Both the position numbers and the translations under genes were made by a program. DNA of 64,000 bases from an uncultured Bacteroides sp. (GTDB lineage Bacteria > Bacteroidota > Bacteroidia > Bacteroidales > Bacteroidaceae), in the NCBI GenBank assembly GCA_947646015.1, contig CANSEY010000008.1:1-64000 (forward strand). The letters run 5' to 3'. This document shows, piece by piece, positions 49,027-58,800 of this stretch. Positions within the stretch are counted from its first letter, which is position 1. Each line of letters begins with the position of its first letter. Below the pieces are notes generated by a model. That model saw nothing but the letters and a program-made list of their open reading frames with translations. It searched no databases and was not told the origin of the DNA.

Positions 49027-49034
49027 TAACTTTG
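49027..49034 (+). promoter_or_regulatory. Promoter of the AsmA-like gene
   Basis: TAACTTTG fits TAnnTTTG. The predicted start of transcription near 49041 makes the ATG at 49042 almost leaderless and favours the ATG at 49072. Confidence 0.6.
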
Positions 49035-49071
49035 CCTTCGTATGTACGTCAAACTCTTAAAAGAAAAGCAA

Positions 49072-51588
49072 ATGAAAAAAGGTTTGAAAATCGCAGCTAT
49101 CGTTGTAGGGGTAATAATCATTCTGATGCTCCTCCTTCCTTTCGCCTTCCAAGGTAAGATAGCAGGTATTGTAAAAACAGAAGGCAACAAGATGCTCAAT
49201 GCACAATTTGATTTCAAGAAACTCAACATTAGCCTGTTCCGCAACTTTCCGCAGGCTTCTGTTACTCTCGAAGATTTCTGGCTGAAAGGCGCGGGAGAAT
49301 TCGCAAACGATACCCTTGTACAAGCCGGAGAGGTGACTGCCACCATCAATCTGTTCTCCCTTTTCGGAGACAGCGGTTATGACATTTCCAAAGTATTCAT
49401 AGAAGATACCCGCCTGCACGCCATCGTCCTGCCGGACGGTCATGTCAACTGGGATATCATGAAGCCCGACACGACAGACACGCAGGAAACGCCTGCCACG
49501 GAAGAAGAGTCATCTCCTTTCAAAGTCAAGCTGCAACGTTTCGTCATCAAGAACATGAATTTGATTTATGACGACCAGCAAGGTAAAATGTATGCCGACA
49601 TCCGTGATTTCAACGCCCTTTGTGCCGGTGACCTGGGCAGTGACCGCACTACGCTGAAACTGGAAGCGGAAACCAAATCACTGACTTACAAGATGAATGG
49701 CATTCCTTTCCTTGCAAACGCCAACATCTCCGCCAATATGGACGTAGACGCCGATCTTGCCAACAACAAGTATACACTGAAAGACAATACCATTCGCCTC
49801 AACGCCATTCAGGCAGGTATCGACGGTTGGGTGGAACTGAAAGATCCCGCTATCGACATGGATCTCAAACTCAACACCAATGATGTAGGCTTCAAGGAAA
49901 TACTTTCTTTGATTCCTGCCATTTACGCAACGGAATTCTCCAGTCTGAAAACAGACGGAACCGCTACTCTTGCCGCATCAGCCAAAGGTACGCTGCAAGG
50001 AGATACTGTCCCCGCATTCAACATCGATATGCAAGTCAAGAACGCTATGTTCCGCTATCCGGCATTGCCCGCAGGAGTCGATCAAATCAACATTAATGCC
50101 AACGTCCGGAATCCGGGAGGAAATATAGACCTGACCACCATCCAAATCAACCCGTTTAGCTTCCGTCTGGCAGGAAATCCTTTCAGTCTGACTGCGGACG
50201 TGAAAACACCGGTCAGCGACCCCGATTTCAAAGCTGAGGCAAAAGGTACGCTCGACCTGGGTATGATCAAACAGGTATATCCTTTGGGAGATATGGAACT
50301 GAACGGAACCATCAACGCCGATATGCAAATGTCAGGACGCCTTTCTTATATAGAGAAAGAACAGTACGACAACATGAAAGCCTCCGGAACCATCGGTCTG
50401 ACCAATATGAAACTGAAAATGCAGGATATGCCGGATGTAGACATCAAGAAATCACTCTTCACCTTCACCCCGAAATATCTGCAACTGAGCGAAACGACGG
50501 TCAATATCGGTAAGAACGATATTACTGCCGACAGCCGTTTCGAGAACTATATCGGCTACGCTCTGAAAGGTACTACACTGAAAGGAACGCTGAACATTCA
50601 TTCCAATTATTTCAATCTGAATGATTTCATGACAGCATCCGCAGACAGCGTGGCAACTACCGAAGCAGCTGCCACAGACTCCACGGCAATTGCCGGCGTG
50701 ATAGAAGTTCCGCGCAATATCGACTTCCAGATGGACGCCAATCTGAAACAGGTGCTGTTTGACAAGATGACATTCAACAACATGAACGGTAAACTTGTTG
50801 TCAAAGACGGAAAGGTAGATATGAAGAATCTTTCTATGGGTACTATGGGCGGCAACGTGGTGATGAATGGATATTACTCTACCGCCAATGCGAAGAAACC
50901 GGAAATGAAAGCCGGATTCAAACTGTCGGATATCAGCTTCTCACAGGCATACAAAGAACTGGATATGGTTCAGCAACTGGCTCCTATCTTTGAGAATCTG
51001 AAAGGAAACTTCTCCGGCAGCATCAATGTGCTGACCGACCTGGACGCAGCCATGAGCCCGGTACTGGAAACGATGCAAGGAGACGGCAGCTTGTCTACCC
51101 GCGACCTCAGTCTGAGTGGTGTGAAAGCAATCGACCAGATAGCCGACGCCATCAGCCAGCCGAGTCTGAAAGAAATGAAAGTGAAAGATATGACACTGGA
51201 TTTCACCATCAAAGACGGACGGGTGGAAACCAAACCGTTTGATATCAAAATGGGTGACTATAATCTGAATCTCTCCGGTAGCACAGGACTTGACCAGACC
51301 ATCGACTACTCCGGCAAGATCAAGCTTCCGGCATCCACCGGCATTTCCAAGCTAATGACGCTCGATCTGAAGATCGGAGGTTCATTCACTTCCCCGAAAG
51401 TCAGTGTCGATACAAAGAGTATGGCCAATCAGGCACTTGAATCCGTAGCCGACGAAGCAATCAGCAAACTGGGAGAAAAGCTCGGACTGGATTCTGCCAC
51501 GACTGCCAACAAAGATTCCATCAAACAGAAAGTGACGGAAAAAGCTACAGAGAAAGCACTTGATTTCTTAAAGAAGAAACTTAAATAA
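49072..51588 (+). CDS. AsmA-family envelope protein
   Basis: An 838-residue protein with one N-terminal membrane anchor (LKIAAIVVGVIIILMLLLPFAF) and a long periplasmic beta-rich body. The AsmA N-domain (GNKMLNAQFDFKKLNISLFRNFPQASVTLEDF) and C-terminal AsmA_2 region (LSGVKAIDQIADAISQPSLKEM, DGRVETKPFDIKMGDYNLNLSG) are typical. AsmA-like proteins are thought to bridge membranes for lipid transport. The start at 49072 is chosen over the in-frame ATG at 49042 because of the promoter position. Confidence 0.88.
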   Translation: MKKGLKIAAIVVGVIIILMLLLPFAFQGKIAGIVKTEGNKMLNAQFDFKKLNISLFRNFPQASVTLEDFWLKGAGEFANDTLVQAGEVTATINLFSLFGDSGYDISKVFIEDTRLHAIVLPDGHVNWDIMKPDTTDTQETPATEEESSPFKVKLQRFVIKNMNLIYDDQQGKMYADIRDFNALCAGDLGSDRTTLKLEAETKSLTYKMNGIPFLANANISANMDVDADLANNKYTLKDNTIRLNAIQAGIDGWVELKDPAIDMDLKLNTNDVGFKEILSLIPAIYATEFSSLKTDGTATLAASAKGTLQGDTVPAFNIDMQVKNAMFRYPALPAGVDQININANVRNPGGNIDLTTIQINPFSFRLAGNPFSLTADVKTPVSDPDFKAEAKGTLDLGMIKQVYPLGDMELNGTINADMQMSGRLSYIEKEQYDNMKASGTIGLTNMKLKMQDMPDVDIKKSLFTFTPKYLQLSETTVNIGKNDITADSRFENYIGYALKGTTLKGTLNIHSNYFNLNDFMTASADSVATTEAAATDSTAIAGVIEVPRNIDFQMDANLKQVLFDKMTFNNMNGKLVVKDGKVDMKNLSMGTMGGNVVMNGYYSTANAKKPEMKAGFKLSDISFSQAYKELDMVQQLAPIFENLKGNFSGSINVLTDLDAAMSPVLETMQGDGSLSTRDLSLSGVKAIDQIADAISQPSLKEMKVKDMTLDFTIKDGRVETKPFDIKMGDYNLNLSGSTGLDQTIDYSGKIKLPASTGISKLMTLDLKIGGSFTSPKVSVDTKSMANQALESVADEAISKLGEKLGLDSATTANKDSIKQKVTEKATEKALDFLKKKLK

Positions 51589-51605
51589 GAAAAGGAGAAG
51601 AGAGT

Positions 51606-52220
51606 ATGCTTCTGAAACTGTACGATAAAAACAATAACCCGCAGGACTTGCAACGGGTAACCGACATCCTGAACGACGGCGGACTGATCATCTATCCTAC
51701 GGATACGATGTACGCCATCGGATGCCACGGGCTGAAAGAACGTGCTATTGAACGGATTTGCCGGATCAAAGATATTGATCCGCGCAAAAACAACCTGTCT
51801 ATCATCTGCTACGATCTAAGCAGTATCAGCGAGTATGCCAAAGTGGGTAATAATGAGTTCAAGCTCATGAAGCATAATCTCCCCGGCCCGTTCACGTTTA
51901 TCCTGAATGGCACCAACCGGCTGCCCAAAATCTTCCGTAACCGAAAAGAGGTGGGTATCCGTATGCCGGACAACAATATCATCCGTGAAATCGCCCGCTT
52001 ACTGGATGCTCCTATTATGACCACCACACTGCCATACGATGAGCATGAAGATCTGGAATATATGACCGATCCCGAACTGATTGACGAAAAGTTCGGTGAT
52101 ATCGTGGATCTGGTAATCGACGGAGGAATAGGAGGCATAGAACCTTCTACAGTAGTGAAGTGCACAGAAGATGAACCGGAAATTGTCCGTCAGGGAAAAG
52201 GCTGGCTGGAAGGGATTTAA
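51606..52220 (+). CDS. Sua5/YciO/YrdC-family protein
   Basis: A 204-residue YrdC-fold protein: DGGLIIYPTDTMYAIGCHG, RICRIKDIDPRKNNLSIICYD, GPFTFILNGTNRLPK and EVGIRMPDNNIIREIARLL. The family makes threonylcarbamoyl-AMP for tRNA modification; this short YciO-like form may be a paralogue with a related or unknown task. It follows the AsmA gene by 17 bp. Confidence 0.88.
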   Translation: MLLKLYDKNNNPQDLQRVTDILNDGGLIIYPTDTMYAIGCHGLKERAIERICRIKDIDPRKNNLSIICYDLSSISEYAKVGNNEFKLMKHNLPGPFTFILNGTNRLPKIFRNRKEVGIRMPDNNIIREIARLLDAPIMTTTLPYDEHEDLEYMTDPELIDEKFGDIVDLVIDGGIGGIEPSTVVKCTEDEPEIVRQGKGWLEGI

Positions 52221-52253
52221 TCCCGAAGACTATTAACTTAGAGAATATATAAA

Positions 52254-52335
52254 TCAGGCACGGACTACACGGATTTCACGGTTTTAAAAGATTACATATC
52301 TAAAAAACGTGTTAATCCGTGAAATCCGTGCCTGA
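52254..52335. terminator. Large inverted repeat between convergent genes
   Basis: TCAGGCACGG plus CGGATTTCACGG pairs with CCGTGAAATCCGTGCCTGA across about 40 nt. It lies between the rightward YciO gene and leftward nagB and probably ends both transcripts. The repeated CACGGAT words recall a common Bacteroides intergenic repeat. Confidence 0.65.
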
Positions 52336-52342
52336 ATATTTC

Positions 52343-53155
52343 TTACTTGATCAATGATTCCGGGTCCAGATGACCTGCTTCGATATCCTTGAAGTAACGG
52401 TAAGTACCTACTTTCAACTCTTCCGTAGCAGCATCGTCACAAACGATAATACCCTTTTCGTGCATCTGCAAAGCACTGATAGTCCACATCTGAGTGATAG
52501 AACCTTCTACTGCATGATACAATGCGCGGGCCTTATTGTGACCATTTACGATAATCATCACTTCTTTGGCAGAAAGCACAGTGCCTACACCAACAGTCAG
52601 AGCTGTCTTCGGAACTTTGTTAATATCGTTGTCAAAGAAACGGGAGTTCGCAATGATTGTATCCGTAGTCAGCGTTTTCTGACGGGTACGGGAAGTCAGT
52701 GAAGAGCCCGGTTCGTTGAATGCGATGTGTCCGTCTGGACCAATGCCACCCATGAAAAGGTCGATGCCACCATAAGACTTAATCTTTTCCTCGTAGCGTG
52801 CACATTCTGCATCCAGGTCGGGAGCATTACCGTTCAGGATATTCGTATTTTCCTTTTTGATATCGATATGGCTGAAGAAGTTATTCCACATAAAAGAGTA
52901 ATAGCTTTCCGGATGTTCTTTCGGCAAGCCTACATATTCATCCATATTGAATGTTACGACGTTCTGGAAAGAAACGATTCCTTTCTTATTTAAATCGATC
53001 AAAGCTTTATACATACCCAGAGGTGAAGATCCCGTAGGACAGCCCAATACAAAAGGTTTTTCCGGAGTTGGGTTGGCAGCTTTTATTTTTGCGGCAACGT
53101 AATGTGCAGCCCACTGAGATACGGACTGATAGTCCGGCTGAATAATAAGTCTCAT
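52343..53155 (-). CDS. nagB: Glucosamine-6-phosphate deaminase
   Basis: A 270-residue NagB enzyme that converts glucosamine-6-phosphate to fructose-6-phosphate and ammonia. The motifs are [17 protein letters not shown] (phosphate loop), FNMDEYVGL (catalytic Asp), [18 protein letters not shown] and [15 protein letters not shown]. Length matches the family. It lies 45 bp after the flavodiiron gene on the same strand and may be co-transcribed with it. Confidence 0.96.
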   Translation of the reverse strand: MRLIIQPDYQSVSQWAAHYVAAKIKAANPTPEKPFVLGCPTGSSPLGMYKALIDLNKKGIVSFQNVVTFNMDEYVGLPKEHPESYYSFMWNNFFSHIDIKKENTNILNGNAPDLDAECARYEEKIKSYGGIDLFMGGIGPDGHIAFNEPGSSLTSRTRQKTLTTDTIIANSRFFDNDINKVPKTALTVGVGTVLSAKEVMIIVNGHNKARALYHAVEGSITQMWTISALQMHEKGIIVCDDAATEELKVGTYRYFKDIEAGHLDPESLIK

Positions 53156-53200
53156 AAGTCGATTGTTTTATAGGTTAGTAAATAATTGTTCATTCTTTAT

Positions 53201-54397
53201 TTAGCGGTCTTTTTTCAAGCGGTCCGCCATCGCACGTGCCAGGTTCTCACACTGGGTATAGGTAATATCCTGCATCGCCTGTTTCATCTCTACCGGATCG
53301 CCTACCAGCTCGAACTTACTCTTTTCCGCAAATTCAGCCATACGCTTCACAGCAGCTCCTGCCCAGGTGAAGGAACCGAAGTATCCCAAATAACGTCCTT
53401 TGAGTTCGCGAACCAGAATCTTAGACAATAACGATTCCACTTCCGGGAATATCTGATTACTGTATGTCGGAGAACCGACAATCAATCCTTTATAACGGAA
53501 AATATCTGCAAGGATATAAGAAGGATGACTCTTCGTCACATTGTGCATCACAATATTCCTGATTCCCTGTGCTGAGAGTTCCGCAGCAATAGCTTCCGCC
53601 ATCTGTTCCGTATTTCCATACATACTGCCATATACGATAACCACACCTTCGTCCGCATCATAACGGCTCAGACGGTCATAGATACCGATCACCCTGGAAA
53701 TATTCTCTGTCCATACCGGTCCGTGTGTAGAGCAAATGGTAGTGATAGGCAGTCCTCCCAATTTTTGCAGGGCTTTCTGTACCGGACTACCGTATTTGCC
53801 AACGATATTGGAGTAGTAACGCACCATTTCACCCCAGTACTTATCTACATTGATACGGGTATCCAGAAATCCTCCGTCTACAGTGCCAAAGCATCCGAAT
53901 CCGTCACCTGAGAAAAGGATTCCGTCCGTTTCATCAAATGTCATCATCGTTTCGGGCCAGTGCACCATCGGAGTCATATAGAAACGAAGCATATGCTTGC
54001 CTAATGCAAGGAAGTCTCCGTCTTTCACCAGATATTGCTCGCCGGTAACACCGTAGAATCCTTCAATCATACCGAAGGTTTGCTTATTGCCGACAATAAT
54101 AATATCCGGATAGTGTTGTTTAATCAATCGGATGGAGCCCGAATGATCCGGTTCCATGTGATTTATAATCAAATAGTTAATAGGACGTTCGCCGATTACT
54201 TGCTTGATCTTGCGCAAGTAGACTTCAAAATAACAGATATCTACAGTATCCACCAACGCCACCATTTCATCATCAATCAAATAAGAGTTATACGAAACTC
54301 CATAGGGCAACGGCCATAACGCCTCAAAACGGTGTTTATTACGGTCATTTACTCCCACATAGTGGACATTTCCTTTAATTCTTGTTTTCTGTTCCAT
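53201..54397 (-). CDS. A-type flavodiiron protein
   Basis: A 398-residue flavoprotein with a metallo-beta-lactamase-like diiron domain (INHMEPDHSGSIRL near residue 79, GDGFGCFG, TICSTHGPVW) and a flavodoxin domain from about 250 (VIVYGSMYGNTEQMAEAIA). It reduces oxygen or nitric oxide and protects anaerobes from both. It is probably in one operon with the radical SAM gene upstream. Confidence 0.95.
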   Translation of the reverse strand: MEQKTRIKGNVHYVGVNDRNKHRFEALWPLPYGVSYNSYLIDDEMVALVDTVDICYFEVYLRKIKQVIGERPINYLIINHMEPDHSGSIRLIKQHYPDIIIVGNKQTFGMIEGFYGVTGEQYLVKDGDFLALGKHMLRFYMTPMVHWPETMMTFDETDGILFSGDGFGCFGTVDGGFLDTRINVDKYWGEMVRYYSNIVGKYGSPVQKALQKLGGLPITTICSTHGPVWTENISRVIGIYDRLSRYDADEGVVIVYGSMYGNTEQMAEAIAAELSAQGIRNIVMHNVTKSHPSYILADIFRYKGLIVGSPTYSNQIFPEVESLLSKILVRELKGRYLGYFGSFTWAGAAVKRMAEFAEKSKFELVGDPVEMKQAMQDITYTQCENLARAMADRLKKDR

Positions 54398-54452
54398 TCT
54401 TCAACTTTAATTAATTTCTGCTCACCAGCTATGATCCTCTGAGGACAGAGAT

Positions 54453-55427
54453 TTATTCTGTGGTGAAGTTATCTTCCGCAAAAATAACTCTTTTTTCTGA
54501 ATCCCTGTACTTCTTACCTTGATAAGCTCCCCTTTCTTTCATTCTTTTTTGCAAACGAGTTACAAATTCATAATTCTTCAGTCCCCAGTCCGGAGCAATC
54601 AGCAATTCTTTGGGAGACTGCGAAACAAAACGTTCCAATACCAGATCCGGGCGGAGATGCTCTACATAGTCAATCACCAGGTCAATATATTCGTCCACTT
54701 CCGTAAACAGATGAAAACCTTCCGGATTCTCTTCGTATTCATGCGCCATGCGAGTACCACGAATCAACTGTAACTGATGAATTTTGAGTGTGGACAAAGG
54801 AAGCGCGGAAAGGATTCCTGCCTGCTCTACCATTGTATCATGTGTCTCTCCCGGAAGACCGAGGATGACGTGCCCGCCCGTCAGTATGCCACAGGCGGCG
54901 GTACGCTGAACAGCCTCTACCGTATCCGCATACGTATGTCCGCGATTGATACGCCGCAATGTCTCATCACTGGCACTCTCAATGCCATATTCCACCATCA
55001 GGAATGTATGGCGGTTCAGTTCTTCCAGATACTGAAGCAGTTCTTCCGGCATACAATCCGGACGCGTACCGATCACCAATCCTACTACCCCGTCTACCTG
55101 CAACGCCTCTTCATATTTACGTTTCAGTCCTTCCAGTTCTGCATAAGTATTGGTATATGCCTGGAAATACGCCAGATATTTCATCTCCGGATATTTATGG
55201 GCAAAGAAACATTTCCCCTCCTCCAGTTGGGTAGCAATCGACTTTTCCGTCCGGCAATAGTCCGGGTTGAAAGTCTGGTTATTGCAATACGTACAACCGC
55301 CCCATCCCTTCGTCCCATCCCGATTAGGACAAGTAAAACCGGCATTTAATGATATTTTCTGCACTTTGTAAGGAAAATGTTTTCGCAGAAAGGTTGGGAA
55401 ATCATTATATTGTATTTGATAAGACAT
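54453..55427 (-). CDS. TIGR01212-type radical SAM protein (YhcC-like)
   Basis: A 324-residue radical SAM enzyme with the unusual long cluster motif C33-x11-C45-x2-C48 (GFTCPNRDGTKGWGGCTYCN), typical of the TIGR01212/YhcC group. Other family blocks are YFQAYTNTYA, IGTRPDCMPEELL and GLPGETHDTMVEQ. The substrate is unknown. A -7 box TATGTTTG on the minus strand (55458-55465) lies 31 bp before the start. Confidence 0.92.
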   Translation of the reverse strand: MSYQIQYNDFPTFLRKHFPYKVQKISLNAGFTCPNRDGTKGWGGCTYCNNQTFNPDYCRTEKSIATQLEEGKCFFAHKYPEMKYLAYFQAYTNTYAELEGLKRKYEEALQVDGVVGLVIGTRPDCMPEELLQYLEELNRHTFLMVEYGIESASDETLRRINRGHTYADTVEAVQRTAACGILTGGHVILGLPGETHDTMVEQAGILSALPLSTLKIHQLQLIRGTRMAHEYEENPEGFHLFTEVDEYIDLVIDYVEHLRPDLVLERFVSQSPKELLIAPDWGLKNYEFVTRLQKRMKERGAYQGKKYRDSEKRVIFAEDNFTTE

Positions 55428-55457
55428 ATCTATTTAATTCATTTGTTATTTGTGTGG

Positions 55458-55465
55458 CAAACATA
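55458..55465 (-). promoter_or_regulatory. Promoter of the radical SAM gene
   Basis: On the minus strand TATGTTTG fits TAnnTTTG. It may drive the three-gene run radical SAM, flavodiiron protein, nagB. Confidence 0.55.
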
Positions 55466-55592
55466 AGAAAAAACAGCGAGTTACGGAAAGATGCCCCAAA
55501 ATATCTTCAATATATTAAAAAAAACATAAAGTGCATAAGATAAATTAATATTTATTGCGAAAGCAGAAACTATTTAGTTAGTTTTGTGTGAT

Positions 55593-55734
55593 TTTAAGCA
55601 TTGACGGGAGGATACTTGTGAAAGTCTTGTGCAATTATTCCCCAATTATGATTTCATCTCACCATACCCCATGCGACTCTCGTCAATAAACTATCCTCTT
55701 TATGTTCTAAAAACAGAATATAAAGAGGATTTTT
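55593..55734 (+). ncRNA. Candidate small RNA, about 142 nt
   Basis: TAGTTTTG at 55579-55586 is a -7 box, and TTG at 55555-55557, 21 bp upstream, fits -33. The transcript would run to a strong terminator at 55693-55734. There is no open frame of convincing size between them and no downstream gene in range. Function unknown. Confidence 0.5.
55693..55734 (+). terminator. Strong rho-independent terminator
   Basis: ATCCTCTTTATGTTCT pairs with AGAATATAAAGAGGAT, followed by TTTTT. It has no coding gene upstream on the plus strand. Confidence 0.85.
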
Positions 55735-55841
55735 AGCATAAGCAGGCAGACAAGACAGCGAAAGGGAGGAAAAAATAGGCAAACTTTCGTATTATCCGTT
55801 CAATGTAGCGTCCGGGCTTCTTGTTTTCCATCCTTTTATTT

Positions 55842-55849
55842 ATTTTTGT
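55842..55849 (+). promoter_or_regulatory. Promoter of the hybrid sensor gene
   Basis: TATTTTTG fits TAnnTTTG. A start of transcription near 55856 supports the ATG at 55872 rather than the upstream ATG at 55821. Confidence 0.6.
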
Positions 55850-55871
55850 TCTAACAAAAAACACCGATATT

Positions 55872-58800
55872 ATGAAACGCGCCCGGCTCCTTCTTATTTC
55901 TCTTTTTAACTATTGCATATTAGTGGCCCAGCCTACCTATCAGATCAAGCATTATTCCGTCAATGACGGAATGTCTCAAGGAATAGTACAGACGATCATA
56001 CAAGACAAAAAAGGATTTCTATGGTTCGGCACATGGAACGGGCTGAATAAATTCGACGGATATACATTCAAAAACTATAAGACATCTTACAAAGACGGCT
56101 ATATTCTGAATACCAACCGGATCAGTCAGATAGCGGAAACGAAATATGGGGATATCTGGTGCCAAGCCTATGACGGACGGGTGTATATGTTCGACAATCA
56201 GACAGAGAAGTTCATCGACATTTTAGGTTCAGTAGCAGAAACGATGATAACGAATAATTATGCCGACCATATTTATACCCTTTCCAAAGGAATCTCATGG
56301 ATCACCTTTCAAAACGAATGTGCCGCCATCCGCATAGATGACCAACTTTGCAAACAGGGGAAAGGAATCACTCTGTACAGTTCCTTCAAACAAAACTTGA
56401 AGGGAGACAAGATATATACCGTTTTCGAAGATTCCGAAGGAGATGAATGGATACTGACCAACAAAGGAATTTCTATCATAGGAAAGAAGCAGGTAGACAG
56501 CGATTTCCCGTTCCAATATATTAAAGAAGCGGATGGAATTATTTATCTGGTTTCCCAATCGGACAAATTGGCCTCTTACAACTTTAAGACCAGACAATTC
56601 AAATTCATAGAGATTCCTTATCATGTTTCGATGATTAACGAAGTCAAGAAGTTTGACTCCAATACACTTTTGCTGGCTACAGATAACGGACTGATTATTT
56701 ATAAGATAAAAGAAAAAGAATTCCAGTTGATTGATATACGCACATCAACGCAACCTTCCAACGTCGTACAGTCAGTTTATCAAGACCATTACAAGGAACT
56801 ATGGATATTCCCCCAAACGACAGGAGTGATCCGTTATAATCCATCCACCAAGGAAATGCAGCATTTGTTCACACCGGCCGACGAAGTGATCAGATATGAA
56901 CGGAAAAATAAGAATGTGATCTTTGAAGACCGGCAACACACGTTATGGGTTCTCCCCCCGGAAGGGAATCTGTCTTATTATGACCGTGAAAACAAAGAAC
57001 TGAAACCCATGCTGAAGGACAGCAACAATCCGAAGTCTGTTTTCAGTCCGCTCGTCCGCTTTTACACACTGGACAATCAGGGTAACTGCTGGCTGACCAG
57101 TACACGTGGCATTTACAAATTGTCCTTCTTTCCACATACCTATAATCTGGTGCATATTGACAATGGATTCGAGACCCGCGCTTTTTTATGCGACAATGAA
57201 AAGAGGCTGTGGGTTTCTTCGAAGGCACAGATGATCAGAGTGTACCAACCGGACGGACAGTTGGAAGGCTATCTGACGCCACAAGGAAAAATAAGCAAAG
57301 ATAAACAGAGTTTTACAAGCGTATATTGCTTTCTTGAAGACCATGAAGGCAATATCTGGATAGGAACAAAGGAAAACGGCATTTATCTGTTAAAGAAAAA
57401 GTCGCCGGATTCCTATTCCGTACAACAATTCACTCATCAACCGAATATGCCATACAGCTTGAGTGGCAACAGTGTATATTCCATTTTTCAAGATAGCCAT
57501 AAACGTATCTGGATAGGCTGCTATGGCGGAGGAATCAATTTGCTAACCTACAATAAGGACGGTAAGACAGAATTTATACACAGCGATAATGAGTTGAAGA
57601 ATTACCCGACCGGCTACGCTTCGAAAGTCCGCCACATATCCGAAGCGCCGGGCGGTGTGCTGTTAATAGGAACCACCAACGGATTACTGACTTTCTCCAA
57701 TCAATTTGAGAGACCGGAAGAAATCAAGTTTTATCGTAATTGTTGCGAGTCAGGAATAAGTACCAGCCTGAGCGGAAATGATGTGATGCATACATACACC
57801 GACAAGCAAAAACGAACCTATATAGCCAGCTTTACGGGAGGCATCAGCCAAATCGTATCCAAGAACCTGCTCAGCAACAAGATTGAGTTCAAGACATATA
57901 CAACGGATGACGGACTGGCTTCGGACTTGGTACAAGCCATGCAGGAAGATCAACAAGGCAACTTATGGATTCTTTCGGAAAATGCCATTTCTAAATTCGA
58001 CGCTCAAAGAAAGACTTTCGAGAATTACGGGCTTAACTCTCTGCACCAGGAATTTAGCTTCTCAGAAGCGGCACCGGTGATCAACGCTCGAAATCAAATC
58101 GTATTCGGTACAGACAAGGGATTCATTGAGATTTCTTCCAAAGAGATGCAGAAAAGTTCCTATGTCCCTCCCATTGTCTTTACCGGTTTGAAAGTGCAGG
58201 GACAATCTTCTGTCATCGCCATTGACGATCTGGAAGAATTACGCCTCACCCCCTCTCAGCGTAATGTTACTTTCCAGTTTGCGGCACTCGATTATGTCGA
58301 TTCCAAAGAAATCCGTTACGCATACCGACTGAAAGGACTGGAAGAAGAGTGGCACGACGGGGACAAGAACCGTTCTGCCAGCTACATCAACTTGCCGAAT
58401 GGCAAATATAAACTGCAAATCAAATCCACCAACAGCGACGGAGTATGGATGGACAATATCCGCACTTTATCCATCAACGTACTGCCCACTTTCTGGGAGA
58501 CGGGCTGGGCATGGCTGCTCTACGTTATTCTCTTCGTTCTCTTTACGGGCAGTATCGTATATGTACTTTTTTATATTTATCGGTTGCGCCACCAAGTGGA
58601 TATCGAGCAACAACTATCCAATATCAAGCTCCGTTTCTTTACTGACATATCTCATGAACTCCGGACACCGCTGACTCTGATCAGCAGTCCGGTCAATGAA
58701 GTTCTGGAAAATGAAGACTTATCCGCCACAGCCCGTGAGCACTTGACTGTGGTACAAAAGAATGCCGAACGTATGCTACGTCTCATGAATCAGATTCTGG

